Part shown: piece after piece, positions 9,079 to 17,488 of the stretch
Position numbering within the stretch: position 1 is the stretch's first letter
How the letters are laid out: each line of letters begins with the position of its first letter
DNA from: Streptomyces spectabilis
GTDB taxonomy: Bacteria; Actinomycetota; Actinomycetes; Streptomycetales; Streptomycetaceae
NCBI RefSeq assembly: GCF_008704795.1
Contig: NZ_CP023690.1
Location: 1,612,001-1,676,000 of the forward strand
DNA length: 64,000 nucleotides
Reading direction: 5' to 3'
Notes under the pieces: model-generated
Told to the model about the DNA's origin: nothing
What the model saw: only the letters and a program-made list of their open reading frames with translations
Database searches by the model: none
Position numbers and translations under genes: made by a program

Positions 9079-9310
9079 CGGCTCCGCGCGGGCGGACACC
9101 GCCCGCGCCGCCCCACGCTCCACCCGGGCACCGCCTGATCGCCGCACCCGGGCCCGCTCCTCCCGACGGCCGCGAGCGGGCCCGCCCGACGACCCCTCCC
9201 AGGTCCGTGGACCTGCGCTGGAACCGCCGCGCCAGGAAGCACGTTCGACGAGGTGCAGTACGTTTCCTTATGTCCTCCACATCCGACCTGCGCCCGGCGG
9301 GAGTTCCTTC

Positions 9311-10351
9311 GTGTCCGCATATGTCCTCAGACCCCAGACCGTCGTCGGTGACCACAAGGTCACGACCGCGGAGATCACCGACGACATACGCCGGCACCAC
9401 CCCGAGCACCCCCGCCTCCCGGCGTTCCTGCGGGTCATCGGCAACTGCGGAGTCCAGACCCGCTACTTCTCCCGGCCCCTCGACTCCCCGACCGTCGCCG
9501 GCACGGCCGATGTGCACGAGCGGGCCAACGCGGCCTTCGACGACGCCCTGGCCATGGCCGAGCGCGCGGCCACGGCCGCGCTCGCGTCGGCCGGGCTCGC
9601 CGCGACCGACATCGACGCCGTGGTCACCACGCACACCACCGGCTGGTCCGTGCCCAATCTGGACATCCACCTGATCGAGCGGCTCGGTCTGCGCCCCACC
9701 GTGCGCCGCGTCGCGCTGACCACCCTTGCCTGCCCCGGCGGCACCCAGTCCCTGATCCGGGCCGCCGACCTGGTCGCCGTCCGGCCGGGCAGCAAGGTCC
9801 TGGTGGTCGCCGCGGAGGTCATCTCGTCCGTCTACCACCACAACGACACCGGCATCGAGGCCATGATCTACAAGGCCCTGTTCGGGGACTCGGCGGGCGC
9901 CACCGTCGTGACGGACGAGCCCCTCGGCCCGGGCCTGGTGATCGAGGACTCGTACGAGTACGTGCTGCCGGGCAGCACCGACCGCCAGCGCGGCCGGATC
10001 ACGGCCGACGGGTTCCACTTCGACTCCACCAGAAAGGCGCTCACGGCCGCGGACGACGTCCTTCCGCAGCTTCTGGAGTGGGTCGGTCCGCAGACGGCCG
10101 AGTTCGCCGTCATCCACCCGGGCAGTCCGCGCATCATCTCCGACACCGCGGCCGCCCTCGGCCTCAGCGCCGATGACACGCGTCACTCCACCGACACGCT
10201 CGCCGAGGAGGGCAACCTGGGCGGGGTGAGCGTGCTGCGCGTCCTGGAGCGCACGCACAGCGCCCCGCCCGCCGACGGCGCGCGCGGCTACACCGTCGCC
10301 TACGGCCCCGGCTTCACCACGGCCGCGCTGCGCTGCCGCTGGCACGGATGA
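9311..10351 (+). CDS. Type III polyketide synthase (chalcone/stilbene synthase family)
   Basis: 346 residues from GTG at 9311 with GGCGGGAG upstream. The Cys-His-Asn triad of the family is visible: Cys in TTLACPGGTQ (near 139), His in FAVIHPGSPRII (near 263) and Asn in EEGNLGGVSVL (near 300). The GPGF loop near the end (VAYGPGFTTAAL) is also present. It condenses malonyl-CoA onto an acyl-CoA starter without an ACP. The sequence around the Cys is not that of the tetrahydroxynaphthalene synthase RppA, so the product is open. No methyltransferase, P450 or oxidoreductase follows, so any pathway is very short or completed elsewhere. Confidence 0.93.
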   Translation: MSAYVLRPQTVVGDHKVTTAEITDDIRRHHPEHPRLPAFLRVIGNCGVQTRYFSRPLDSPTVAGTADVHERANAAFDDALAMAERAATAALASAGLAATDIDAVVTTHTTGWSVPNLDIHLIERLGLRPTVRRVALTTLACPGGTQSLIRAADLVAVRPGSKVLVVAAEVISSVYHHNDTGIEAMIYKALFGDSAGATVVTDEPLGPGLVIEDSYEYVLPGSTDRQRGRITADGFHFDSTRKALTAADDVLPQLLEWVGPQTAEFAVIHPGSPRIISDTAAALGLSADDTRHSTDTLAEEGNLGGVSVLRVLERTHSAPPADGARGYTVAYGPGFTTAALRCRWHG

Positions 10352-10505
10352 GACGTCCCTGAAGCAGCGGCGCGGGGGCCGCTGCTCGACCTCTCAGCCC
10401 TGCGCTGCGGCTTCCCAGTCCCGCGGCATTTCGTCCTTTCGGCCACCGTGATCCGGCCACCTGACCGATGGCGCGGACCCGGGGGCGTCCGGGACGGTGG
10501 AGAGC

Positions 10506-10790
10506 ATGGACACGGCATGCACTCCCAGGTGGCGGCTCGTCGCGGTGGCCGTCGCCGCGGTGGCGGCGGCCGCCGTGGCCGTCGCCCTCGCCGTGGCGGC
10601 ACCCGCGCACCAGGGACAGGCACGGACGGCCGTCACCGACGGCGGGCAGCGGTCCGCCGCCTCGGACTGGCGCCTGGACGCGACCGCCCTGGGCCTGACG
10701 GCCGCCGGGTCCACCGCGGTGCTCCTGGTGCTGCGCCGGGGAGGCCGCGGCGGCACCCGGCGCCCGGTCCCGCGCGAGGCGGCCCGCTGA
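10506..10790 (+). CDS. Small membrane protein, translationally coupled to TRIC channel
   Basis: 94 residues from ATG at 10506 (MDTACTPRWRLVAVAVAAV). It has one Ala/Val-rich membrane segment at about residues 11-32 and a second at about 58-75 (LGLTAAGSTAVLLVLRR). Its stop codon overlaps the next start (TGATG, shared A at 10790), so the two genes are read together. I do not recognise a family. The coupling suggests an accessory role for the channel, or simply a polar membrane peptide. A start at 10497 is an alternative. Confidence 0.6.
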   Translation: MDTACTPRWRLVAVAVAAVAAAAVAVALAVAAPAHQGQARTAVTDGGQRSAASDWRLDATALGLTAAGSTAVLLVLRRGGRGGTRRPVPREAAR

Positions 10791-11416
10791 TGCTGCACAC
10801 GCTGTACCTCGTCGGCATCGCCGCCTTCGCCGCCAGCGGCGTGCTCGCCGCGCACCGGGCGCGCATGGACCCCTTCGGCGGGCTCGTCCTCGCCTTCGTG
10901 GCCTCCATCTCCGGCGGCACGCTGCGCGACCTCATCCTGGACCGCCATCCCCTGTACTGGACCCACGACTGGGTCCTGCTGACCGTGATCGCGGTCACAG
11001 GCGTCACCACGATGCTGTACCTGCGCCGCCGCGAGCTGCCGCAGCGCACGCTGATGGTGGTGGACGCGGTGGGGCTCGCCGTGGTGACCGTCATGGGCGC
11101 GCAGGCCGCCATCGACGCGCACGTCACCCCGCTCGCCGTGATCATCCTGGCCGTCCTGACGGGCGTGACCGGCGAGGTCCTGCGGGACGTGCTGTGCGGA
11201 CAGTTCCCGCCGCTGCTGCTGCGCGAGGAGGTGTACGCGACCGCCGCGCTCGCGGGCGCGGGCTGTTACCTGGGCCTGCACCACGCGGGCGCCTCCCCGA
11301 CCGCCACGACGGTGACCTCGGCCGCCCTCGTCCTCGCGCTGCGCCTCGCGGCGATCACCAAGTCGCTGCACCTGCCCCCGCTGTCCCGCGCCCCACGCCC
11401 TCACGCGGACCGCTGA
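10790..11416 (+). CDS. TRIC-family (UPF0126/YicG-like) membrane protein, probable cation channel
   Basis: 208 residues from ATG at 10790. The protein has the internal duplication of prokaryotic TRIC channels: two three-helix repeats, each with a glycine-rich kink and a conserved LRD. These are ISGGTLRDLILDRHPLYW near residues 38-55 and TGEVLRDVLCGQFPPLL near 126-142. About seven membrane helices are predicted. TRIC proteins form trimeric K+-permeable channels. The start overlaps the stop of the preceding small membrane protein. Confidence 0.9.
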   Translation: MLHTLYLVGIAAFAASGVLAAHRARMDPFGGLVLAFVASISGGTLRDLILDRHPLYWTHDWVLLTVIAVTGVTTMLYLRRRELPQRTLMVVDAVGLAVVTVMGAQAAIDAHVTPLAVIILAVLTGVTGEVLRDVLCGQFPPLLLREEVYATAALAGAGCYLGLHHAGASPTATTVTSAALVLALRLAAITKSLHLPPLSRAPRPHADR

Positions 11417-11479
11417 CCTCCTGGCTCCTACGGAAGAAATCCAGTTGTCCGGCGCGGGGCCCCCTGCTGAAGTGGCCGG

Positions 11480-12283
11480 ATGGACTCGACCGAGGCACTC
11501 ACGGCGTACGACCAGCAGATCCGGCAGAGCCCGGACCCGGACGGGCCCGGCGGGCGCGTGGAGCGGACCGACGGTGTCGTCCGCCATGTGGGCGCCGCCG
11601 CCCATGACTGGAACGGCGTGGTGTGGTCGGACCTCGACCAGGACACGGCCGACGCGGCGATCGCCGCTCAGGTGCGTCTGTTCGGCGGCCTCGGGCGCGA
11701 GTTCGAGTGGAAGCTGTACTCCCACGACCTGCCCGCCGACCTGCCCGAGCGGCTCCTCGCGGCCGGATTCACGCCCGAGCCCGCCGAGACCCTGATGGTC
11801 ACGGAGGTCGACGCGCTGGCCCTCGACGCCACCGTGCCCGAGGGGATCGAGCTCGTCCCGGTGACGGACGAGGCGGGGGTGCGGCTGATGGTCGCCGCGC
11901 ACGACCGGGCCTTCGGCTCGGACGGCAGCGCGCTCGGCCGCCAGGTCCTCGACCAGCTGACGGCCGCGCCCGACACGCTCGCCGTGGTCGTCGCCATGGC
12001 CGGGGACGAGCCGGTCAGCTCGGCGCGCATCGAGTTCAGGCCCGGCACGGACTTCGCGGGCCTGTGGGGCGGCGGCACGGTGGCCGAGTGGCGCGGCCGC
12101 GGCGTCTACCGCTCGCTGATCGCCCACCGGGCCCGGCTCGCCGCCGCCCGCGGCGTGCGCTACCTCCAGGTCGACGCCTCCAGCGAGAGCCGCCCGATCC
12201 TGCGGCGGCTCGGCTTCACCGAACTGGCCACGACCACGCCGTACGTGTACGCGCCCGGGGAGCCGCTCAGCCCAGGAGCTTGA
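11480..12283 (+). CDS. GNAT-family N-acetyltransferase
   Basis: 267 residues. The C-terminal GNAT domain (about 145-255) has the acetyl-CoA loop in LWGGGTVAEWRGRGVYRSLI (R-x-x-G-R-G type) and a typical final strand (RYLQVDASSESRPILRRLGF). The N-terminal 110 residues resemble the long N-terminal extension of many actinobacterial GNAT proteins. The last 17 bp overlap the convergent hydrolase gene. The acceptor substrate is unknown. Confidence 0.88.
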   Translation: MDSTEALTAYDQQIRQSPDPDGPGGRVERTDGVVRHVGAAAHDWNGVVWSDLDQDTADAAIAAQVRLFGGLGREFEWKLYSHDLPADLPERLLAAGFTPEPAETLMVTEVDALALDATVPEGIELVPVTDEAGVRLMVAAHDRAFGSDGSALGRQVLDQLTAAPDTLAVVVAMAGDEPVSSARIEFRPGTDFAGLWGGGTVAEWRGRGVYRSLIAHRARLAAARGVRYLQVDASSESRPILRRLGFTELATTTPYVYAPGEPLSPGA

Positions 12284-12821
12284 TGATCGCCTCGGCGGTG
12301 TCCGTCTCACCGAGCAGCGGGAAGACCTTCTCGACGGCGGCCAGATGGGCCTGCTCGTCCATGTCGGTCACGGCGTCCACGGCCACCGTCACGTGGTACC
12401 CGTGCTCGTGGGCGGCCCGCGCCGTGGACTCCACGCCGAACGCCGTCGCGATGCCGCCGATGACGACCTGGGTGACGCCCCTGCGGCGCAGCTGGAGGTC
12501 GAGGTCGGTGCCGTGGAAGGCGCCCCACTGGTGCTTGGTGACGACGACGTCGCCGTCCTGGCGGTCCAGTTCGGGCCGCAGCTCCGCCCAGTCGGCGGGC
12601 GTCGCGCCGCCCCCGCCGAGCGTGACCTCGGTGCGCCCCGGCGCCCTGCCGGTCACGCGGACGAGGACGACGGGCAGCCCGTGCGCGCGGAAGGCGGCGG
12701 CGAGCCGGGCCCCGCGCTCGACGATCCGGTCGGCCGGGTGGAGCGTCGGCAGGGCGGTGATGCCCTTCTGGAGGTCGACGAGGACGAGGGCGGTCTTCGG
12801 GTCGAGCGTGGTGGCGGTCAT
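12267..12821 (-). CDS. Isochorismatase-fold hydrolase lacking the nucleophilic cysteine
   Basis: 184 residues with the isochorismatase-like alpha/beta fold. The Asp is in LVLVDLQKG (near 16) and the Lys in VVTKHQWGAFHGT (near 96). At the cysteine position the sequence reads GGIATAFGVESTAR (near 127), with Gly instead of Cys. Cysteine-using members (nicotinamidase, carbamoylsarcosine hydrolase) need that residue, while true isochorismatases such as EntB have Gly there. A chorismate-type or other non-thiol hydrolysis is therefore more likely than amide hydrolysis. It lies 61 bp downstream of the MarR gene in the same direction and probably forms its operon. Confidence 0.88.
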   Translation of the reverse strand: MTATTLDPKTALVLVDLQKGITALPTLHPADRIVERGARLAAAFRAHGLPVVLVRVTGRAPGRTEVTLGGGGATPADWAELRPELDRQDGDVVVTKHQWGAFHGTDLDLQLRRRGVTQVVIGGIATAFGVESTARAAHEHGYHVTVAVDAVTDMDEQAHLAAVEKVFPLLGETDTAEAIIKLLG

Positions 12822-12882
12822 CGGGATGCCTTTCTCGTACAGGGTGGGCGCACGCCCCGCACCGGGCGGGCGGCGCGGGGCG

Positions 12883-13332
12883 TCAGGGGCGGACCAGCCG
12901 CTCCAACAGCACGACGGCGTCGGCCAGCTGCCGTTGCTCGCGCTCGTCGAGCCGGTCCGCGACGGCCGCCGCGAGCCAGTTCCGCTTGGCGTCCCGCGCC
13001 TCGGCGAGCACCCGGCGGCCGTCCTCGGTCACGGACACCACGGACCGGCGTCCGTCGTGCGGGTCCGGCGCGCGCCCGACCAGGCCTTCGGCTTCGAGGG
13101 CGCCGACCGTCAGGCGCATGGACTGGGGGCGCACGTGCTCGGCGCGGGCCAGCTCCGCCGTGGTGGCGGGCCCCTCCGCGAGCAGGGCGAGCGCGGATCG
13201 CTGCGAGGCCGTGAGGCCGGTCTCCGGCGTCTGCGTACGCAGCCTGCGCACGACGTGCCGGACGGCGGCGGTGAGGTCGGCGGCGATCTGCTCGGGCCCG
13301 GGCCCCGCCGTGCTTCCTGACGTGTCGGTCAT
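12883..13332 (-). CDS. MarR-family transcriptional regulator
   Basis: 149 residues from ATG at 13332 (MTDTSGSTAGPGPEQ). The winged helix-turn-helix is at about residues 40-110 (TASQRSALALLAEGPATTAE, LARAEHVRPQSMRLTVGALE, then a PHDGRRSVVSVTEDG wing). It is the first gene of a probable two-gene operon with the isochorismatase-fold protein. A perfect 22-bp palindrome 22 bp upstream of its start is very probably its own operator. Upstream codons in frame would cross that palindrome and are less likely starts. Confidence 0.93.
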   Translation of the reverse strand: MTDTSGSTAGPGPEQIAADLTAAVRHVVRRLRTQTPETGLTASQRSALALLAEGPATTAELARAEHVRPQSMRLTVGALEAEGLVGRAPDPHDGRRSVVSVTEDGRRVLAEARDAKRNWLAAAVADRLDEREQRQLADAVVLLERLVRP

Positions 13333-13354
13333 GACGGCACCGTACGAAATGAGA

Positions 13355-13376
13355 AGGCAGACTTGCAAGTCTGCCT
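13355..13376. promoter_or_regulatory. Perfect 22-bp palindrome, probable MarR operator
   Basis: The left half AGGCAGACTTG is followed by its exact complement, centred on the GC at 13365-13366. It has the size and symmetry of MarR-family operators (core ACTTGCAAGT). It lies just upstream of the MarR start, where binding would repress the operon. Confidence 0.8.
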
Positions 13377-13384
13377 GCCTATTT

Positions 13385-13430
13385 CCCGGAGGCCCGTGAC
13401 GACTCCCGGAGGCCCGTGACGACTCACGGG
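13385..13430 (-). terminator. Hairpin after asparaginase gene, within a 20-bp tandem duplication
   Basis: CCCGTGA-CGAC-TCACGGG (13413-13430) forms a 7-bp stem and 4-nt loop just past the stop of the asparaginase gene. A perfect 2 x 20 bp tandem repeat (13385-13404 and 13405-13424, starting CCCGGAGGCC) overlaps it. Confidence 0.5.
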
Positions 13431-13443
13431 GACCCGCGGCGCC

Positions 13444-14583
13444 TCAGCTGTTCGGCGGCGTCTCGTCCGGGAAGATCTTCGTGACCACCTTGCCGTCCTC
13501 GGTCAGATAGCCGTGCAGCATGCCGGGGCTGCTGTGCGGCGCGTCGAACTCGCCGTCGGGCGCGAGCGCGATCACACCGCCGTCGCCACCGAGGGCCGGA
13601 AGGCGCTTGACGATCACCTCGTACGCGGCCTTCGCCACGTCCACGCCCTTGAACTCCATGAGGTGCGAGAGCGTCGCCGTGGCCGCGCCCCGGATGAACA
13701 CCTCGCCCGCGCCGGTGGCGCTCGCGGCGACCGTGCCGTTCTTGGCGTACGTGCCCGCGCCGATCAGGGGCGAGTCGCCGACGCGGCCGGGGAGCTTGTT
13801 GGTCAGGCCGCCGGTCGAGGTCGCCGCCGCCAGGTCGCGCCGCTTGTCGACGGCCACCGCGCCGACCGTGCCCTTGGACTGCGCGTCGGCCAGGGCGGCC
13901 GGTGAGTCCCCGGCAGGACCAGCAGCCCCCTTCCCCCCCTTCTCGGCCTCCTTGGCGGCCATCAGGGCGTCCCAGCGGGCCTGCGTCCAGTAGTAGTCCT
14001 GCGTGACGGTCCGCAGCCCCTGCCGGGCCCCGAAGTCGTCGGCCCCCTCGCCCGCGAGCAGCACGTGCTTCGACTCGTCCATCACCGCCCGGGCGCCCTC
14101 GATGGGGTTGCGCAGGCTCTTCACGCCCGCCACGGCACCGGCCTTCAGGTCCGAGCCGCGCATGATCGACGCGTCCAGCTCATGGCCCGCGTCGGCGGTG
14201 AAGACGGCACCCTTGCCCGCGTTGAACAGCGGGTTGTCCTCCAGCTTCGTGACCGCCGCCTGGACGGCGTCCACGCTCGAACCGCCCTTGTCGAGCACCT
14301 TCCGCCCGGCTCTGAGGGCCTCGGTGAGCCCGTCCCGGTACGCCTTCTCGCGCTCCGGCGTGGTCTTGTCCCGGTCGAGGGCGGTGCCGGCGCCGCCGTG
14401 CACGGCGAGCACCACGTTCCGGGCATCGGGCCTGGCCTTGCCCGTGGGCCGGGCGTCGGCGGCGGCAGCGGCGCGGTCCTCCGGCGCGCGCTCGCCGCCC
14501 CTCGGGAGGGCGAGCGTGGTGGCGGTCACCGCGGCGGCGGTGGCGAGAGCGGGAATCAGCCAGGTCAAGGGACGTATGCGCAT
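13444..14583 (-). CDS. Secreted plant-type L-asparaginase / isoaspartyl peptidase
   Basis: 379 residues from ATG at 14583, with AAGGAG 7 bp upstream. A signal peptide occupies about residues 1-25 (MRIRPLTWLIPALATAAAVT). The rest is a Ntn hydrolase of the asparaginase_2 family: VLAVHGGAGTALD near the start, NPLFNAGKGAVFT, and the autoprocessing and nucleophile Thr in KGTVGAVAVDKRRDLAAATS. The precursor is cleaved before that Thr to give alpha and beta subunits. It hydrolyses asparagine or isoaspartyl dipeptides, here outside the membrane. The segment before the Thr is rich in Gly, Ala and Lys, as expected for the flexible cleavage linker. Confidence 0.93.
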   Translation of the reverse strand: MRIRPLTWLIPALATAAAVTATTLALPRGGERAPEDRAAAAADARPTGKARPDARNVVLAVHGGAGTALDRDKTTPEREKAYRDGLTEALRAGRKVLDKGGSSVDAVQAAVTKLEDNPLFNAGKGAVFTADAGHELDASIMRGSDLKAGAVAGVKSLRNPIEGARAVMDESKHVLLAGEGADDFGARQGLRTVTQDYYWTQARWDALMAAKEAEKGGKGAAGPAGDSPAALADAQSKGTVGAVAVDKRRDLAAATSTGGLTNKLPGRVGDSPLIGAGTYAKNGTVAASATGAGEVFIRGAATATLSHLMEFKGVDVAKAAYEVIVKRLPALGGDGGVIALAPDGEFDAPHSSPGMLHGYLTEDGKVVTKIFPDETPPNS

Positions 14584-14736
14584 GGGCACTCCTTGGCAGG
14601 ACGGCGACGGGGCCACCGTAAGGGCATGCACATGACGCCAACCAGAGGGCGTGCCACCGACCGGAGGGGCGGCGGCACGCCCCGAGGAGAGCGGCGGCGT
14701 CGAGGAGAGCGGCGGCGCCGCCCCCTCCGCCCCGCC

Positions 14737-15963
14737 TCAGCGGATCGGCAGCCCCGACAGCGTGCGCGCGATCACCAGGCGCTGGATCTCGCTCGTGCCC
14801 TCGAAGATCGTGTAGATCGCGGCGTCCCGGTGCATGCGCTCCACCGGGTACTCGCGCGTGTAGCCGTTGCCGCCGAGGATCTGGATCGCCTGCGCGGTGA
14901 CCTTCTTGGCGGTCTCGCTGGCGTACAGCTTGGACATGGAGCCCTCGGCGCTCTCGAACTTCTTGCCCGTGACCGCCATCCAGGACGCCCGCCACACCAG
15001 GAGCCGGGCCGCGTCGATCCGCGTGCGCATGTCGGCGAGCTGGAAGGCGACGCCCTGGTTGTCGATGATCGGGCGGCCGAACTGCTCGCGCGTCTTGGCG
15101 TACTCCAGCGCCTCCTCGTACGCGGCGCGGGCGGTGCCCACCGCCATCGCGCCGACGGCGGGGCGCGAGGCCTCGAAGGTGGCCATGGCCGCGTTCTTCA
15201 CGCGCTCGCCGCCGCTCTTGGCACGCTCGCGCGCGCGGGCAAGGCGTTCGTCGAGCTTCTCCTTGCCGCCGAGCAGACAGGAGCCGGGGACGCGCGCGTC
15301 CTCCAGGACGACCTCGGCGGTGTGCGAGGCGCGGATGCCGTGCTTCTTGAACTTCTGCCCCTGGGACAGGCCGGGCGTGCCCGGCGGCACGATGAAGGAG
15401 GCGTGCCCCTTGGAGCCGAGATCGGGATCGACCACGGCGACGACGACGTGGACGTTGGCGATGCCGCCGTTGGTCGCCCAGGTCTTGGTGCCGTTCAGGA
15501 CCCACTCGTCCTTGGCCTCGTCGTAGACCGCGCGGGTGCGCATCGAGGCCACGTCGGAGCCCGCGTCCGGCTCGGACGAGCAGAAGGCGGCGACCTTCAC
15601 GTCGTCGACGTCGCCGTACATCTGCGGGATCCAGGTGCCGATCTGCTCCTCGGTGCCGTTGGCGAGGACGCCCACGGCGGCGAGGCCGGTGCCGACGATG
15701 GACAGGGCGATGCCCGCGTCGCCCCAGAACAGCTCCTCCATGGCCATGGGTATGCCGAGCCCGGTGGGGTCGAAGTACTGCTGGGCGTAGAAGTCCAGGG
15801 AGTAGATGCCGACCTTCGCGGCCTCCTGGATGACCGGCCAGGGCGTCTCCTCGCGCTCGTCCCACTCGGCGGCCGCCGGACGGATCACGTCGGCGGCGAA
15901 CCCGTGGAGCCAGTCCCTGACCTCCTTCTGCTCGTCGTTGAGCTCCATGGTGAACTCGGCCAT
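14737..15963 (-). CDS. Acyl-CoA dehydrogenase
   Basis: 408 residues with the three ACAD domains. The N-terminal helices are at about 1-120; the middle beta domain has [16 protein letters not shown], matching the FAD-binding signature; the C-terminal helical domain has [19 protein letters not shown]. Near the end it carries [15 protein letters not shown], where the E before GTS is the usual catalytic base. It oxidises acyl-CoA to enoyl-CoA with ETF as acceptor. The start follows CCTGGAGGGGTC. It is divergent from a TetR gene, and two inverted repeats lie in the 162 bp between them, so TetR control by acyl-CoA is plausible. Chain-length preference is unknown. Confidence 0.94.
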   Translation of the reverse strand: MAEFTMELNDEQKEVRDWLHGFAADVIRPAAAEWDEREETPWPVIQEAAKVGIYSLDFYAQQYFDPTGLGIPMAMEELFWGDAGIALSIVGTGLAAVGVLANGTEEQIGTWIPQMYGDVDDVKVAAFCSSEPDAGSDVASMRTRAVYDEAKDEWVLNGTKTWATNGGIANVHVVVAVVDPDLGSKGHASFIVPPGTPGLSQGQKFKKHGIRASHTAEVVLEDARVPGSCLLGGKEKLDERLARARERAKSGGERVKNAAMATFEASRPAVGAMAVGTARAAYEEALEYAKTREQFGRPIIDNQGVAFQLADMRTRIDAARLLVWRASWMAVTGKKFESAEGSMSKLYASETAKKVTAQAIQILGGNGYTREYPVERMHRDAAIYTIFEGTSEIQRLVIARTLSGLPIR

Positions 15964-15992
15964 GACCCCTCCAGGCTGCGAACCCGTGCTAC

Positions 15993-16029
15993 GTTACTTG
16001 CGGTAACTGGAGTCTGTTACCGGCCGGTA
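15993..16029. promoter_or_regulatory. Two adjacent inverted repeats, candidate TetR operators
   Basis: GTTAC-TTGCG-GTAAC (15993-16007) has perfect 5-bp arms. TACCGGCCGGTA (16018-16029) is a perfect 12-bp palindrome within GTTACCGGCCGGTAGC, so both share the GTTAC half-site. They lie 30-66 bp upstream of the acyl-CoA dehydrogenase and about 100 bp from the divergent TetR. Confidence 0.6.
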
Positions 16030-16125
16030 GCCTCTGTCAACTCCCGGCAGCCCGTTCGATGCTCCAAGGCTTCCGGGTGTTACGTTGCGCGTTGCGTCAG
16101 GAATCGCACGGGCGGAGAACACCAC

Positions 16126-16779
16126 ATGGAGACCACGCAGCGGACCGATCAACAGCGGTCCGCCGAGCAACGACGGCGCGACCTCCTTGAGGCGGCCGAC
16201 CGCGTCGTGCTCCGCGAAGGGCCCGGCGCCTCGATGAACGCCATCGCAGCTGAGGCGGGCATCACCAAGCCCATCCTGTACCGGCACTTCGGCGACAAGG
16301 GCGGCCTCTACGCCGCGCTCGCCAAGCGGCACACGGACGCGCTGCTCGCCTCGCTGCGCGCGGCTCTGGACGCCCCCGCCGAGCGCAGGGAGCGCGTGGA
16401 GTCCACGCTCGACACCTACCTCGCGGCCATCGAGGCCCGGCCGCAGGTCTACCGCTTCCTCATGCATCCGTCGGAAGCCGTCTCGTCGGGCGAGACCGGC
16501 GGCGAGGGCTTCGACGTCGGACTGCACTCCGCTCCCCTGCTTCGGCGCCTCGGCGAGGAGCTGGCCGAGGTCATCGAGGAGCGCGTCGACCTCGGGCCGG
16601 GGAGCGCGGAACTCGCGCGCGTGTGGGGCCACGGCATCGTCGGCATGATGCACGCCGCGGGCGACTGGTGGCTGGGCGAACGCCCGTGCTCCCGCGCCCA
16701 GTTGGTGCGCAGCCTCGCGGACCTGCTGTGGGGCCGCCTGGCCGCCGCGGGCAACCGGGTGGGCGGGCCCGGCTTCTGA
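16126..16779 (+). CDS. TetR/AcrR-family regulator, probable control of acyl-CoA dehydrogenase
   Basis: 217 residues from ATG at 16126 (METTQRTDQQRSAEQRRR). The helix-turn-helix is at about 18-65 (RRDLLEAADRVVLREGPG, AIAAEAGITKPILYRHFGDK). The C-terminal helical domain includes GIVGMMHAAGDWWLGE, typical of the TetR_C family found beside fatty-acid genes. Its position opposite an acyl-CoA dehydrogenase, with GTTAC-type inverted repeats between, suggests a fatty-acyl-CoA-responsive repressor. Confidence 0.93.
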   Translation: METTQRTDQQRSAEQRRRDLLEAADRVVLREGPGASMNAIAAEAGITKPILYRHFGDKGGLYAALAKRHTDALLASLRAALDAPAERRERVESTLDTYLAAIEARPQVYRFLMHPSEAVSSGETGGEGFDVGLHSAPLLRRLGEELAEVIEERVDLGPGSAELARVWGHGIVGMMHAAGDWWLGERPCSRAQLVRSLADLLWGRLAAAGNRVGGPGF

Positions 16780-16805
16780 GGCGCGGGCAGGTCCGGGCGC
16801 CCGGG

Positions 16806-17351
16806 TCAGGCGGTCGTCGCCCAGGGCGCCCGCGCCGCCTGCCGCAGGACGCGCCGCTTGCGCCAGCCCGTGACGTGGTCCGTGTACACCCCGCCCGCCA
16901 CGTGGTCGCTCTCGTGCTGCAGACAGCGCGCGAAGAATCCGGTGCCGTGCACCCGCACCGGGTCCCCCGTCACCGTCACGCCCTCGACGACCGCGTGGTC
17001 GAAGCGCGGCGTGGCCGCCTCCAGGCCGGGCAGCGACAGACAGCCCTCGGGGCCGCGCACGGTCACGCCGTCGAGATCCACCACACGCGGGTTCACCACG
17101 TGGCCGAGGTGCCGCACGTCCTCGTCGTCGGGGCAGTCGTACACGAACACCTGGAGGCCCACGCCGACCTGGTTGGCGGCGAGGCCGACGCCCCGGGCCG
17201 CGTACATGGTGGCGAACATGTCCTCGACGAGCGCGGCCAGTTGGGGCCCGAAGTCCGTCACCTCCGCACAGGGGGCGTGGAGCACGGGGTCACCGAGCAG
17301 GGTCAGGGGTCGTACGCGCCCTGAGGCGCCCGGGATCGAGCCGTGTCGCAT
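16806..17351 (-). CDS. def: Peptide deformylase
   Basis: 181 residues from ATG at 17351 (MRHGSIPGASGRVRPL). All three deformylase motifs are present: GVGLAANQVG near residue 58, EGCLSLPG near 105 and QHESDH near 147. The last supplies the two metal-binding His, with the Cys in the second. It removes the formyl group from new polypeptides. The longer in-frame reading upstream lacks similarity. Streptomyces usually has several deformylases; this is one copy and its essentiality cannot be judged. Confidence 0.95.
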   Translation of the reverse strand: MRHGSIPGASGRVRPLTLLGDPVLHAPCAEVTDFGPQLAALVEDMFATMYAARGVGLAANQVGVGLQVFVYDCPDDEDVRHLGHVVNPRVVDLDGVTVRGPEGCLSLPGLEAATPRFDHAVVEGVTVTGDPVRVHGTGFFARCLQHESDHVAGGVYTDHVTGWRKRRVLRQAARAPWATTA

Positions 17352-17488
17352 GGCCGCAAGAGTACGGTCCAGGGGACAGCAGTGGTGCCGGGTGGTGGTG
17401 CGATTCGGGCTTGTCAGTCGATCTCGATAGGCTGGGCCGACACGATGCCGGGCAGGCGCGGCGCCGTACGCAAGGAGGACCCAGAACG

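Noticed and set aside
9311..10351. Assignment of the type III PKS as RppA (tetrahydroxynaphthalene synthase)
   Set aside because: The residues around the Cys and the substrate pocket do not match RppA as I know it, and no P450 follows.
14065..16125. Plus-strand open frame running through the asparaginase and acyl-CoA dehydrogenase genes into the TetR gene
   Set aside because: Only the last 217 residues (from 16126) look like a protein; the rest is antisense to two clear genes.
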